A DNA stretch of 10,303 bases from Chloroflexota bacterium (GTDB lineage Bacteria > Cyanobacteriota > Vampirovibrionia > Obscuribacterales > Obscuribacteraceae): positions 1-10,303 of the forward strand of contig SBAT01000356.1 in assembly GCA_005240105.1 (NCBI GenBank), read 5' to 3'. A program made the position numbers and the translations under genes. Shown piece by piece: positions 1 to 6,869 of this stretch. Each line of letters starts with the position of its first letter. Within the stretch, counting starts at the first letter, position 1. Under the pieces are notes generated by a model. That model ran no database searches and had not been told where the DNA came from. It worked only from the letters and a program-made list of their open reading frames with translations.

Positions 1-1287
1 GGTCTGCGTATTGCCGTACTCGAAAGTCATATAAGCCCGATTGTTCAAATGCGGGGCGCGATTCGCGCCGGTGAAGTCTATGATCCCAACAACAAGAAAG
101 GATTAGCTGCAGTTGTAGCCGAGGCTCTCAACTACGGCAGTATCAAGCACAACCAACAGCAACTGCGGATAATACAAGAAGATCTTGGTCTGCCGCCAAG
201 CTCAATGCTGCGTTTTGATTGCCAAACAGAAACCATTGAATTTGAGACAGTCTGTCTTTCCAACAACCTCGCAGCTCAACTAGCGGTCGTGTCGGAATCA
301 CTTGCTGCACCAACGCTTAATGAGCTCGATATAGAAAAGGCGAAGCAGGAAGTTATTGGACTTGTCCGCCAAAATGAAGGTTCGCTGCCGTCTCGCATCG
401 AGCGCACCGCCATGCGCAATTTGATCGCCGCCAATTCCGCATACTACCCTGAAGATCCGTTATCTCTGGTCCGTGCTATCCCAACTTTTAGAGCGGCGGA
501 TGTAAGATCCTTCCACAAAGAGCACATCGCACCCAATCAAACAGTTATTGTTTTTGTTGGCGATACAACACTTGAAGAAGCGAGCAGCTTAGCGGAAAAG
601 GCTTTCCAGTCGTGGACACCGGCGAAGTCTTCCGCAAAGCCTCTGGTAAAACCTGCCAGTCGCCGCGTGCTGAGGACAACCATTCCCACCAATGACAAAG
701 ACGAAGCACGAATTTGTCTTGCTAAACTTTTGGAATTCTCGGAAGGCAATAGCGATTATCCTTACTTGCTTCTTGCTGATTGTGCACTAGCCAGTCACCC
801 ACTGGTATCACGATTGGTGTTGGCCTTGAGCAAAGACACAAAACTTGGACAAATCGTCAACTCCGGTACTTTAGAGTCCAAATTAGATCCATTGTCTAAT
901 GCCACTGCCTGGTCATTGTCGGTGTCTGTGCCTTCACAAGCTGCCGCGCAATTGGTATCAACAATCAAAACTGAAATTGATGCTTTCTCCAAAGGTCCAC
1001 TTAGTCCATTGGAATTGAGCGAGTGCAAAAGATACTTACTGGGATCAATTCCTGTGCGTTCAATGAGCAGCATGTCCACCATAGCCTCAACAATTTGTGA
1101 AAGCCTCATTCAAGACTGTGAACCAAACTTTGTCAGCCTCTTGCTGGCCACCATTCGTTCAGCAAATGTGGAGACTGTAGGCAAGTTCATTCACAATAAT
1201 TTCAAGCCCAATCAAGCGACGCTGATAATGACTGGCACGAGCGAATCCATCAAAGCTGTGGGCGCTGTCACCAAAAGTTGTCAATAA
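1..1287 (+). CDS. M16-family peptidase-like protein lacking the zinc motif, 5' partial
   Basis: The reading frame is open to the window edge, so the gene starts upstream; the ATG at 49 is internal to the fold. The first visible residues (GLRIAVLESHISPIV, then RAGEVYDP and GLAAVVAEALNYGS) match the opening strands and first helix of an M16 (insulinase/pitrilysin, processing-peptidase) unit. The segment ERTAMRN...YYPEDPL...FRAADVRSFHKEHIAPNQTVIVFVGD and the C-terminal stretch ending NNFKPNQATLIMTG are also typical. About 428 residues are visible, roughly one full two-domain M16B unit. The inverted zinc motif HxxEH should lie at visible residues 37-41, but the residues there are AVVAE. This is therefore probably a non-catalytic partner subunit or the second half of a tandem M16 protein whose active half lies to the left. 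M16B proteins usually act in the periplasm or envelope. No clear terminator follows the stop. Confidence 0.85.
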   Translation, partial: GLRIAVLESHISPIVQMRGAIRAGEVYDPNNKKGLAAVVAEALNYGSIKHNQQQLRIIQEDLGLPPSSMLRFDCQTETIEFETVCLSNNLAAQLAVVSESLAAPTLNELDIEKAKQEVIGLVRQNEGSLPSRIERTAMRNLIAANSAYYPEDPLSLVRAIPTFRAADVRSFHKEHIAPNQTVIVFVGDTTLEEASSLAEKAFQSWTPAKSSAKPLVKPASRRVLRTTIPTNDKDEARICLAKLLEFSEGNSDYPYLLLADCALASHPLVSRLVLALSKDTKLGQIVNSGTLESKLDPLSNATAWSLSVSVPSQAAAQLVSTIKTEIDAFSKGPLSPLELSECKRYLLGSIPVRSMSSMSTIASTICESLIQDCEPNFVSLLLATIRSANVETVGKFIHNNFKPNQATLIMTGTSESIKAVGAVTKSCQ

Positions 1288-1400
1288 TTAATGTCTTGCT
1301 TTACTAGCTTAATCTACGCACTTATTCACCATAGCGCCAACAGTAGCACCACTGAGGCTATGCGAGATATGCAGTCGATCCTAAAGCGCAGTTAATAAAT

Positions 1401-1428
1401 TTGACTTTACTCTGACAATTCCTAATAA
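1401..1428 (+). promoter_or_regulatory. Sigma70-like promoter for the LysM-dinG pair
   Basis: A -35 box TTGACT (1401-1406, 5 of 6 to consensus) is followed after 16 bp by TAATAA (1423-1428). Shifted registers AATAAT (17 bp) and TAATAT (19 bp) are also possible. The upstream sequence is A/T-rich. The downstream leader to the LysM start at 1495 would be about 60 nt and would include the GGCACAG palindrome. Judged by eye only. Confidence 0.5.
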
Positions 1429-1458
1429 TATGTCAGGCGGGTTATTAGCCCATTTATC

Positions 1459-1473
1459 GGCACAGGCTGTGCC
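1459..1473 (+). promoter_or_regulatory. Palindrome GGCACAG-G-CTGTGCC in the leader
   Basis: Two perfect 7-nt arms around one central base lie just downstream of the promoter candidate and 21 bp before the preferred LysM start. As DNA it looks like a dimeric-regulator operator. As RNA it could form a 6-bp stem with a 3-nt loop followed by TTTCG, a weak attenuator or leader hairpin. Neither role is shown by the sequence alone. Confidence 0.35.
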
Positions 1474-1484
1474 TTTCGTATGTC

Positions 1485-1490
1485 GGGAGA
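1485..1490 (+). promoter_or_regulatory. Ribosome binding site GGGAGA that decides the LysM start
   Basis: GGGAG lies 5 nt before the ATG at 1495, which is good Shine-Dalgarno spacing. The in-frame ATG at 1480 has no purine-rich sequence before it, only the palindrome and TTTCGT. The downstream ATG is therefore preferred, shortening the protein by five residues. Confidence 0.55.
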
Positions 1491-1494
1491 CTTA

Positions 1495-2313
1495 ATGGTG
1501 ATCAACTGCGATACAGAAAAAACAGAGCGCGAAAAAATTGATTTCGATTCTCTGCCGGAATTCATACGCGAACCATACACCTCGGTGAAAAACTCTTACG
1601 TGACCGCTCCTGCGCGTTCAGAGCGCTTCTACGAACGCTACCGCGAGGATGACCAATTGGTAAAACCAAACGAATACGCAAGCAGCTATCCTCCCGCATA
1701 TGATGATTCAACACTCGGCAACAAATCAGCCGAATTGGAAACCCTCTGGCCTGGGAATCATCAGGCAAGCATGCACCACAATGAATTTCTTCCACCGGCT
1801 AAGCGTTCAGCCAGTATGTACCTGACAGTTGGTTTCATGGCCGGAGCAGCCGTCTCGTTGATTGTCGTCTGGACAATGTCTCTCTTCAATCATAATGAGA
1901 CTCCAACGGTGGCTCAAACAGCAACTCCTGCCAGCAAGAAAATTGTTGTGGCAACATCAACCAACAGAACTGCGGCTCCTGCCCCACAAGCACAACCGGC
2001 TCCAATTACCGTGGCTCCGTTTATGGCTCAAAAGCCTCAAGCAGCTCCGGTAGTTGCCAGCAAGCCTAACGAAGACGTCATTCCTGAATTGATTATTCCA
2101 ACCCAACCAACTTACGTTGTGCAAAACGGCGACACATTGGCCGGTATTGTTTACAAAACATACAAGCGTGTCAGCCCCCGTTTATTGGACACCATCTGCA
2201 AGCATAATGGCATGCGCAGTGCTGACGTTTTGGAATTAGGACAAACAGTGAAGCTTCCGCATTACCGTCCAATCCGCATTCAAGTTGCCACTCGCGCCAA
2301 CAGTAACATGTAG
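1495..2313 (+). CDS. Single-pass membrane protein with C-terminal LysM domain
   Basis: The preferred start is ATG 1495 (272 residues); ATG 1480 would give 277. Numbered from 1480, residues 1-110 are a hydrophilic, charged N-terminal region with many Tyr, Arg and Glu. Residues about 113-136 (MYLTVGFMAGAAVSLIVVWT) form one transmembrane helix. Residues about 140-205 are an Ala/Pro/Gln-rich linker. Residues about 211-262 form a LysM domain (YVVQNGDTLAGIVYKTY, ending LELGQTVKLP). With Lys/Arg just before the helix, the likely topology is N-terminus in the cytoplasm and LysM outside, binding peptidoglycan. This resembles membrane-anchored LysM proteins that link envelope and cytoplasm, but I recognise no named family and no catalytic domain. 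The helicase gene follows with no gap. A minus-strand frame inside the gene is a shadow. Confidence 0.85.
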   Translation: MVINCDTEKTEREKIDFDSLPEFIREPYTSVKNSYVTAPARSERFYERYREDDQLVKPNEYASSYPPAYDDSTLGNKSAELETLWPGNHQASMHHNEFLPPAKRSASMYLTVGFMAGAAVSLIVVWTMSLFNHNETPTVAQTATPASKKIVVATSTNRTAAPAPQAQPAPITVAPFMAQKPQAAPVVASKPNEDVIPELIIPTQPTYVVQNGDTLAGIVYKTYKRVSPRLLDTICKHNGMRSADVLELGQTVKLPHYRPIRIQVATRANSNM

Positions 2314-4245
2314 GTGTTGGTCGATTCGGACAGGACTAAGGACAGTCATCTAACTGTAGAGGATGTCTTCTCTCTGTTATCCGAGCATTTGCCCGGATAT
2401 GAATATCGTTCTGAACAATTGAAATTGGCGCACCTGATCGACCGTGGCTTCAGTGCCGGCGAAGTGGGCATCTTCGAAGCAGGCACTGGCACAGGCAAAA
2501 GTCTAGCTGCCCTTGTGCCGGCAATTCTTTCCGGAAAGCGTGTAGTCATATCGACTGCCACCATTGCCCTACAAGAACAATACATCAACAAGGACATCCC
2601 CAGCCTGCAAGCCATATTGCCGTTTGAAGTACGCGCGACACTGGTTAAAGGGCGCGGCAATTACCTGGGAATTCGCCGCTTTGAGGATTACTTGAAGGAA
2701 GCTTCTGTCGATGAGCGCATTGAAGACTGGGCAAATGACACAACCACAGGCGATATATCCGAATTAGAATTTGTACCGGCGCGAGACACCTGGATGGAAA
2801 TAAATTCTGATTCCGACGATTGTCTGCGCGATAGGTGTCCATCAGTCAACGATTGTTACTATTTCCGAGCTAGAGCATTTGCTAAAGATGCGCATCTGCT
2901 GGTCGTAAACCATGCACTCTTATTGGCTGATGCTAATTCCGGAGGCAGTATTTTGCCGGAGTACGATTACTTGATCGTGGATGAAGCTCAGCATTTACCC
3001 ACAATTGCAACCAATGCCTTCTCAAAAGCAATCAGCAATCGCGGTATAAAAATCCTTTGCAGTACATCAGTCAACAAGCTGCAAGCACCGATTCAAATTG
3101 TCAAAGACTTGGAAATGGAAGCAGAAGGCTTTTTCATCAATTTGGAACAACTGTGTAAGGGCTTAAAAACCAGATTCCGTGAAAGCGTCGACGGTGCGCA
3201 ATATTTACATGAAACGCTTACAACACTTAAAACCTGGTTGGAAAAGGCAGATTTTGAAAACATTCTAGATGTGGACATGGCTCGAGAAAAGGCCAAGCTA
3301 AAAGCAAACGGGCTTGTTTCAACAATCAATGGATATCTGCACTGTCTAGATCTATTGATTGAGCCGAACCCAAGATATGTAGTGTGGGCAGAGCGTGACT
3401 TCAAGAAAAGCAGGCTGGACCTGGTTGCGGCTCCGCTTGATGTATCAGACAAATTGCGCAAAGAGATCTTTCAAAAGTCCGGATTAGTATCATCTGTTTG
3501 GATGTCGGCAACACTGGCAACTGGCGGTACCGATCCCTTCGCTTTCTTCAAGAGACAAGTTGGCGCTCCGGAAGGAGTTGTGCAAGACAAAGTATCTAGT
3601 CCATTTGATTATCGTCAGCAATCAGTACTTTATCTTCCAGGCAAATTGCCTGAGCCTAATCATCCGGAATTTGTTTTCAAAGCCGCTGACGAAATTGAAA
3701 AAATACTACAACTTAGTGATGGCCGGGCTTTTGTCTTGTTCACCAGCTATTCAGCAATGAATAACGCTTTCAACATCCTCAATGATCGCTTGCCATTCCC
3801 CTGCAAAAAGCAAGGTGATGTGCCGCGAAAAAAATTACTGGATTGGTTCCGCGAAACACCACAAGCAGTTTTGTTTGGTACCGCAAGTTTTTGGGAAGGC
3901 GTATCAGTTGATGGCGACCAGCTAAGCTGCGTAATTATCGATCGCATCCCCTTTCAAGCTCCCGACGATCCTGTTTACGAAGCACGCTGCGAGGCTCTCC
4001 AAAAAGACGGACAAAACACCTGGTTCGGCGACCTGGCATTGCCGCATGCCACCATGCGCCTAAAGCAAGGCGTCGGCCGTCTAATCCGCACATCGACCGA
4101 CACCGGCATGGTAGCCATACTCGATCCCCGCCTGACGACCAAACACTACGGCCGCTCCATCTTGCAGGCGCTACCGCCGATGAGCATCGTGAAAAGCTTG
4201 TCCGGCTACAACACGCTGCAAGATGTGTTGGAGTCGGTTAACTAG
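2314..4245 (+). CDS. dinG: DinG/XPD-type superfamily 2 ATP-dependent DNA helicase
   Basis: 643 residues, the usual length for DinG-like helicases without an exonuclease domain. Visible motifs are Walker A AGTGTGKS (56-63), motif II DEAQH (223-227), VVNHALLLAD after the iron-sulphur region (197-206), MSATL (397-401), FGTASFWEGVSVDG (521-534) and QGVGRLIRT (585-593). Family members unwind DNA 5' to 3' and act in repair, R-loop removal and G-quadruplex resolution. The iron-sulphur domain keeps three cysteines (C170, C175, C181). The first expected one, in the usual NYLC sequence, is glycine (NYLG, G119, codon 2668-2670). The start is GTG, directly after the TAG of the LysM gene, in the same frame and without its own clear ribosome binding site. 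This points to translational coupling. TTG at 2317 is an alternative start, and no in-frame ATG precedes the conserved region. Confidence 0.92.
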   Translation: MLVDSDRTKDSHLTVEDVFSLLSEHLPGYEYRSEQLKLAHLIDRGFSAGEVGIFEAGTGTGKSLAALVPAILSGKRVVISTATIALQEQYINKDIPSLQAILPFEVRATLVKGRGNYLGIRRFEDYLKEASVDERIEDWANDTTTGDISELEFVPARDTWMEINSDSDDCLRDRCPSVNDCYYFRARAFAKDAHLLVVNHALLLADANSGGSILPEYDYLIVDEAQHLPTIATNAFSKAISNRGIKILCSTSVNKLQAPIQIVKDLEMEAEGFFINLEQLCKGLKTRFRESVDGAQYLHETLTTLKTWLEKADFENILDVDMAREKAKLKANGLVSTINGYLHCLDLLIEPNPRYVVWAERDFKKSRLDLVAAPLDVSDKLRKEIFQKSGLVSSVWMSATLATGGTDPFAFFKRQVGAPEGVVQDKVSSPFDYRQQSVLYLPGKLPEPNHPEFVFKAADEIEKILQLSDGRAFVLFTSYSAMNNAFNILNDRLPFPCKKQGDVPRKKLLDWFRETPQAVLFGTASFWEGVSVDGDQLSCVIIDRIPFQAPDDPVYEARCEALQKDGQNTWFGDLALPHATMRLKQGVGRLIRTSTDTGMVAILDPRLTTKHYGRSILQALPPMSIVKSLSGYNTLQDVLESVN

Positions 4246-4617
4246 ACGCTTCAAAGACATGTACTCCTTTGTCAACCCGAGCGCCTTCCTTTTGTCAGTC
4301 CAAACTTGTAAGACTTTGTCATTTCGAGCGATAGCGAGAAATCTTCCGTATCGAAACAAAGTTCGCATTAGGAAAGATGATTACGTTTCCGCGCAACGTC
4401 GTATCCACTAAGTTGGAAACGAAGCGACGATACGGCTTAGCTCCTAAGTTAGTGGATTACTTGGCGATTGGAACCATGCCCGTGGTTCTTAAACACGAAC
4501 GTTGGAAACATGGGGAAGATTCCTCCCTCCCGTTCGGAATGACAAAGTCAAAAAGCATGACGCAATGACCCAGTAAAGGCGCCCGCAATGACAAAGCCTG
4601 AATCTATCCTAAGCCGC
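4246..4617. other. Gene-free stretch occupied by a palindromic repeat
   Basis: Between the helicase stop and the stop of the minus-strand 101-codon gene there are 372 bp with no credible coding sequence. Nearly all of it is the nested inverted repeat 4267-4596. The short open frames here run through the palindrome arms and have no ribosome binding sites or protein-like composition. The folded repeat may also terminate transcription from both sides. Confidence 0.7.
4267..4596. repeat. Nested imperfect palindromic repeat, about 330 bp (MITE/REP-like)
   Basis: Inner arms are 4314-4347 (starting CTTTGTCATTTCGAGCG, ending AAATCTTCC) and 4514-4547. The second arm read in reverse complement matches the first at 28 of 34 positions, counted by eye. 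Outer arms 4267-4285 and 4578-4596 match at 15 of 19 and begin with the same CTTTGTCA. Between the arms are smaller stems: ATCCACTAA with TTAGTGGAT, and GAACCA with TGGTTC (around 4471-4490). The TGTCATTTCGAGCG...GAGAAATCT pattern resembles a repeat I recall as dispersed in many environmental bacterial genomes. No transposase is encoded, so a non-autonomous mobile element or a structural RNA/DNA repeat is inferred, not shown. Confidence 0.65.
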
Positions 4618-4923
4618 TTAAGCCAGACGGGCTTCCACGGGCTCGAGGTAGTCCTGTTCGGTGTAAACCCACAAGTCACCCGGTCTCCACGGCAGAGGGT
4701 GCCTGAGCAGGTACTTGTAAACCAAAAGATTGCGAATAATACGTCTGGCTTTCGGGTTGTCTTCACCGCGCCTGTCATTAGCCAGTTTCGTTCTTAACTG
4801 AATGGCTTCGCGCTTAGACCAGCAATAAGCCGGGCCAGGGCTCGTGCCACGCGACCGGCAGAGAATAGCCACCTTGCCGGACGGCTGCTGCCAACCCAAT
4901 ACGAAATAGATCTCTTCAGTCAT
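4618..4923 (-). CDS. Hypothetical protein, 101 residues
   Basis: I do not recognise this protein. The ATG is at 4923 and the TAA at 4620-4618. The composition looks protein-like: four Trp, a basic middle (KREAIQLRTKLANDRRG, RRIIRNLLVYKYLLRH) and an acidic end (YTEQDYLEPVEARLA). The start MTEEIYFVLGW would suit a short beta strand. There is no signal peptide, no membrane segment and no metal-binding motif; it has only two separated cysteines. The upstream purine stretch (GAAGGG, about 13 nt away) is a poor ribosome binding site, which lowers confidence. It sits alone, back to back with the plus-strand glycosyltransferase, and its stop lies 21 bp from the palindromic repeat, which could serve as its terminator. 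The opposite-strand frame at 4588-4797 overlaps the repeat and looks spurious. Confidence 0.55.
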   Translation of the reverse strand: MTEEIYFVLGWQQPSGKVAILCRSRGTSPGPAYCWSKREAIQLRTKLANDRRGEDNPKARRIIRNLLVYKYLLRHPLPWRPGDLWVYTEQDYLEPVEARLA

Positions 4924-5168
4924 CTACGCTGGGTGCCCTTCTGCCTCGAATTAGCCATTAGTTCGGTCAATTAACTCAAGCCTACCATTGACTGGTATCA
5001 ATAACATTTAACCATGATAAGTCAAAAACAACGTAAAACCAAGCGCCCCATTAGGATTTACCCCCTTCCATAACTTACCGGGTACACTAATAGCTCATCA
5101 GCAGCCACTTTCATGACCAGGCAAGCCCCCGCGCGGCCGCTGAAGGACGAACTCAGGCGAAACCGGCA
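4924..5168. other. Divergent intergenic region
   Basis: 245 bp separate the minus-strand hypothetical gene from the plus-strand glycosyltransferase, so both starts should be served from here. A TTGACT at 4988-4993 on the plus strand has only a poor -10 partner (CATGAT, 19 bp away). On the minus strand TTGATA (5001-4996) also lacks a good partner. I see no convincing promoter, hairpin or small gene. Confidence 0.5.
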
Positions 5169-6134
5169 ATGGCACATCAATACAGAAATATAGCGATCAT
5201 ACATCCAGCCGCTATAGGCGACGCCATGTTCGGGACGCCAGTCGCAGCCGCGCTCAAAGACAACTTTCCAGATGCTCGCTTGACATACTGGACTCACGAG
5301 AGCCTGTTCGGACTGCTTAAACTCTGCACATCTATTGATGCCCTGGCACCATTTGATCGAAAGGCAGGAATACTTGCCCAGCGCCGGCAGCTAAACGAGC
5401 TCAATGCCGATTTAATTGTCGATCTGGTCGGCTCCACGCGCACCAAATTAATTACCCTCTTCAACAAGGCACCGGTACTTACTCACAACAAGTCGCAATT
5501 CAAAAAGCGCACTGATTTGCATATAGTGGACAGCATGTTTTCCACTATCGCTCCCCTGCAATTACCGGAACGCAAAAACAAGTATCCAACACTCAAGCCC
5601 GACCTGTCTCTGCTACAAACAATTTCAGAACCGGCATACAGAGCCAAACAGGAAGGCAAACGGCTAATCGCCCTTGTACCTTCTGTCGGCATTTTCCGTC
5701 CACACAGAGCCTGGCCAATTGATAAATGGATTCAGCTAATCGAGAAGATGAAGTCCGACACAACTATTTATCCGATCCTAATCGGCGGCAAAGAAGACAT
5801 GGAAATCTGTCAGAAGATTTCCGATGCTTTCAATGGCAAAGTCCTTTCGCTTGCAGGCACTTTATCACTGCCCGAAACAGCTTCAATCCTTGCTTCATGC
5901 ACCTCGGTCATCTCCGCCGACACAGGTCCGGCACATTTAGCAGTTGCAGTAGGGACTCCTGTGCTTGGTCTCTACGGTCCTACCCTGCCACAGCGCAACG
6001 GTCCTTACGGCAATCCTACAATTGATAAGTGCAATGAGTGCAAGTGTGGCAGCTCAAAATTTTGCCTGCTTACGCCCCATCATGGACCGGGTGTCTGCAT
6101 GCAACAAATAGAAGTGCCAGACGTTCTCACTTAA
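5169..6134 (+). CDS. Glycosyltransferase family 9 (ADP-heptose:LPS heptosyltransferase-like)
   Basis: 321 residues, near the family's usual 330-350. The N-terminal half has the GT9 opening IAIIHPAAIGDAMFGTPVAAALK (7-30) and a Rossmann-like strand DLIVDLVGSTRT (81-92). The C-terminal half has LIALVPSVG (166-174), RPHRAWPIDKW (177-187), LIGGKED (204-210) and the nucleotide-sugar-binding signature ISADTGPAHLAVAVGTPVLGLYGPT (248-272). The tail carries cysteines C288, C291, C293, C299 and C310, a pattern often seen at the end of WaaF-like enzymes. Such enzymes transfer heptose or a related sugar from an ADP-sugar to lipopolysaccharide core at the inner membrane's cytoplasmic face. The exact sugar cannot be read here. 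ATG 5169 is the only start: the frame is open back to 5094 but offers no ATG, GTG or TTG. The ribosome binding site is weak. The stop overlaps the opposing gene by 8 bp. Confidence 0.88.
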   Translation: MAHQYRNIAIIHPAAIGDAMFGTPVAAALKDNFPDARLTYWTHESLFGLLKLCTSIDALAPFDRKAGILAQRRQLNELNADLIVDLVGSTRTKLITLFNKAPVLTHNKSQFKKRTDLHIVDSMFSTIAPLQLPERKNKYPTLKPDLSLLQTISEPAYRAKQEGKRLIALVPSVGIFRPHRAWPIDKWIQLIEKMKSDTTIYPILIGGKEDMEICQKISDAFNGKVLSLAGTLSLPETASILASCTSVISADTGPAHLAVAVGTPVLGLYGPTLPQRNGPYGNPTIDKCNECKCGSSKFCLLTPHHGPGVCMQQIEVPDVLT

Positions 6135-6807
6135 TTGGCCAAGTTTTGCTTCGATCAACAACCTTGGTTACGCCATTCTTGCCAAATTCAACAGTTAACT
6201 TATTAGCCTCTTCTTCTTTGGAATATTCAGGAGTACCCGCTCTGCTCTTAAACTGGTGGTCTTGATCACGAGTTAAGGTCATGCGTCCATCTGGCTCAAT
6301 GCGGACTACTGTCCCATTAGAGAATTCCTTTTTCTTGACCATCGTTAGCTGTCCGGGATGTTTGGGATCCAATGCTTCCTTGACGCTACCCTCGTCAATT
6401 ATTGTCACCTGTCCACCCTGTTCGTCCTTCATAGTCCAAAAGCCTCTATAGTCCATGATTAGTTTGTCGGTTGTGGATTTTTCTTTTCCAATTATGCCGA
6501 AAATCTCAACTTCCCCCTTGTTGTTCAACGTATATCCACTCTTTGAAAACGGAATAGTTACCTTAGGCATGGTCAGTTCCCAGTGCTTCTCATAAATATC
6601 GAGTGAACATCTGTCATTGATTTGCACGTGCTCCTTAAAAGCTTCAGTCTTTTTCGCATTGGACAGTTTTGTGTGCGCATCATTACTTCTAACGTTGGCG
6701 CCTTTAGCATCAGCCACAATGCTTGGTTCCCAGGCTTGCTGGCTCAATCGATCCGGTTCATTCGCCTTGTAATCGCAGCCGGTTTCTTTCACCCGATTTT
6801 CCAACAT
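6127..6807 (-). CDS. Hypothetical beta-rich protein, 226 residues, downstream of the large LysM protein
   Basis: I recognise no family. The preferred start is ATG 6807, preceded by GAGG (6819-6816) at 8-nt spacing; a TTG two codons earlier (6813) is too close to that site. The first 70 residues are hydrophilic and probably disordered. The rest shows short alternating strands with Gly-Asp/Asn turns (KSGYTLNNKGEVEIFG, RGFWTMKDEQGGQVTI, FSNGTVVRIEPDGRMTL, KLTVEFGKNGVTKVVDRS), suggesting a beta-hairpin-repeat domain. There is no signal peptide or transmembrane segment. It lies about 60 bp downstream of the large LysM gene on the same strand, so it is probably in the same operon. That protein also contains strand-turn segments of this style (FETPEGSFNVKSSERKLTI), so a shared envelope role is possible. 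The 3' end overlaps the glycosyltransferase stop. Confidence 0.75.
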   Translation of the reverse strand: MLENRVKETGCDYKANEPDRLSQQAWEPSIVADAKGANVRSNDAHTKLSNAKKTEAFKEHVQINDRCSLDIYEKHWELTMPKVTIPFSKSGYTLNNKGEVEIFGIIGKEKSTTDKLIMDYRGFWTMKDEQGGQVTIIDEGSVKEALDPKHPGQLTMVKKKEFSNGTVVRIEPDGRMTLTRDQDHQFKSRAGTPEYSKEEEANKLTVEFGKNGVTKVVDRSKTWPIK

Positions 6808-6815
6808 ATTCAAAA

Positions 6816-6819
6816 CCTC
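6816..6819 (-). promoter_or_regulatory. Ribosome binding site GAGG for the 226-residue gene
   Basis: Read on the minus strand, GAGG is followed by eight bases and then ATG (6807-6805). It selects this ATG over the TTG at 6813. Just upstream, the 62-bp spacer contains a (GA)n tract, roughly 6823-6832, and no hairpin, so the two genes are likely co-transcribed. Confidence 0.5.
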
Positions 6820-6869
6820 GCCAGAGAGAGAGCTATTAAGCTAACTTTAAGCTCCAACTGGCTAGTCTC

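Larger units (their letters stand above)
1288..1494 (+). other. Intergenic spacer with promoter and palindrome
   Basis: This 207-bp gap between the M16 stop and the preferred LysM start holds no convincing gene on either strand. It contains a sigma70-like promoter (1401-1428), a short interrupted inverted repeat CTAATAA (1422-1428) / TTATTAG (1442-1448) overlapping the -10 region, and a near-perfect palindrome (1459-1473). No strong intrinsic terminator for the M16 gene is visible. Confidence 0.6.

Noticed and set aside
1459..1478. Palindrome plus TTTCG as an intrinsic terminator of the M16 gene
   Set aside because: The stem is short (6 bp), the following T run is only three bases, and it lies downstream of a good promoter candidate and next to a start codon. 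A regulatory site is more likely.
2290..2330. Frameshift or sequencing error splitting one LysM-helicase gene
   Set aside because: The two frames are already in phase with one TAG between them. A periplasmic LysM joined to a cytoplasmic helicase makes no topological sense, and both proteins are complete at normal length, so two coupled genes is the better explanation.
4377..4797. Short plus-strand frames inside and just after the palindromic repeat
   Set aside because: They cover the repeat arms or lie antisense to the 101-codon gene and start without ribosome binding sites. They are treated as chance frames.
4618..4923. A GIY-YIG-type small nuclease for the 101-residue protein
   Set aside because: The length would fit and the N-terminus is Tyr-containing, but the GIY and YIG motifs and the conserved Arg/Glu pattern are absent, so it is left as hypothetical.
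5133..5140. GCGGCCGC palindrome before the glycosyltransferase gene
   Set aside because: An isolated 8-bp GC palindrome (a NotI recognition sequence) with no partner or context; not enough to call an operator or a cloning scar.
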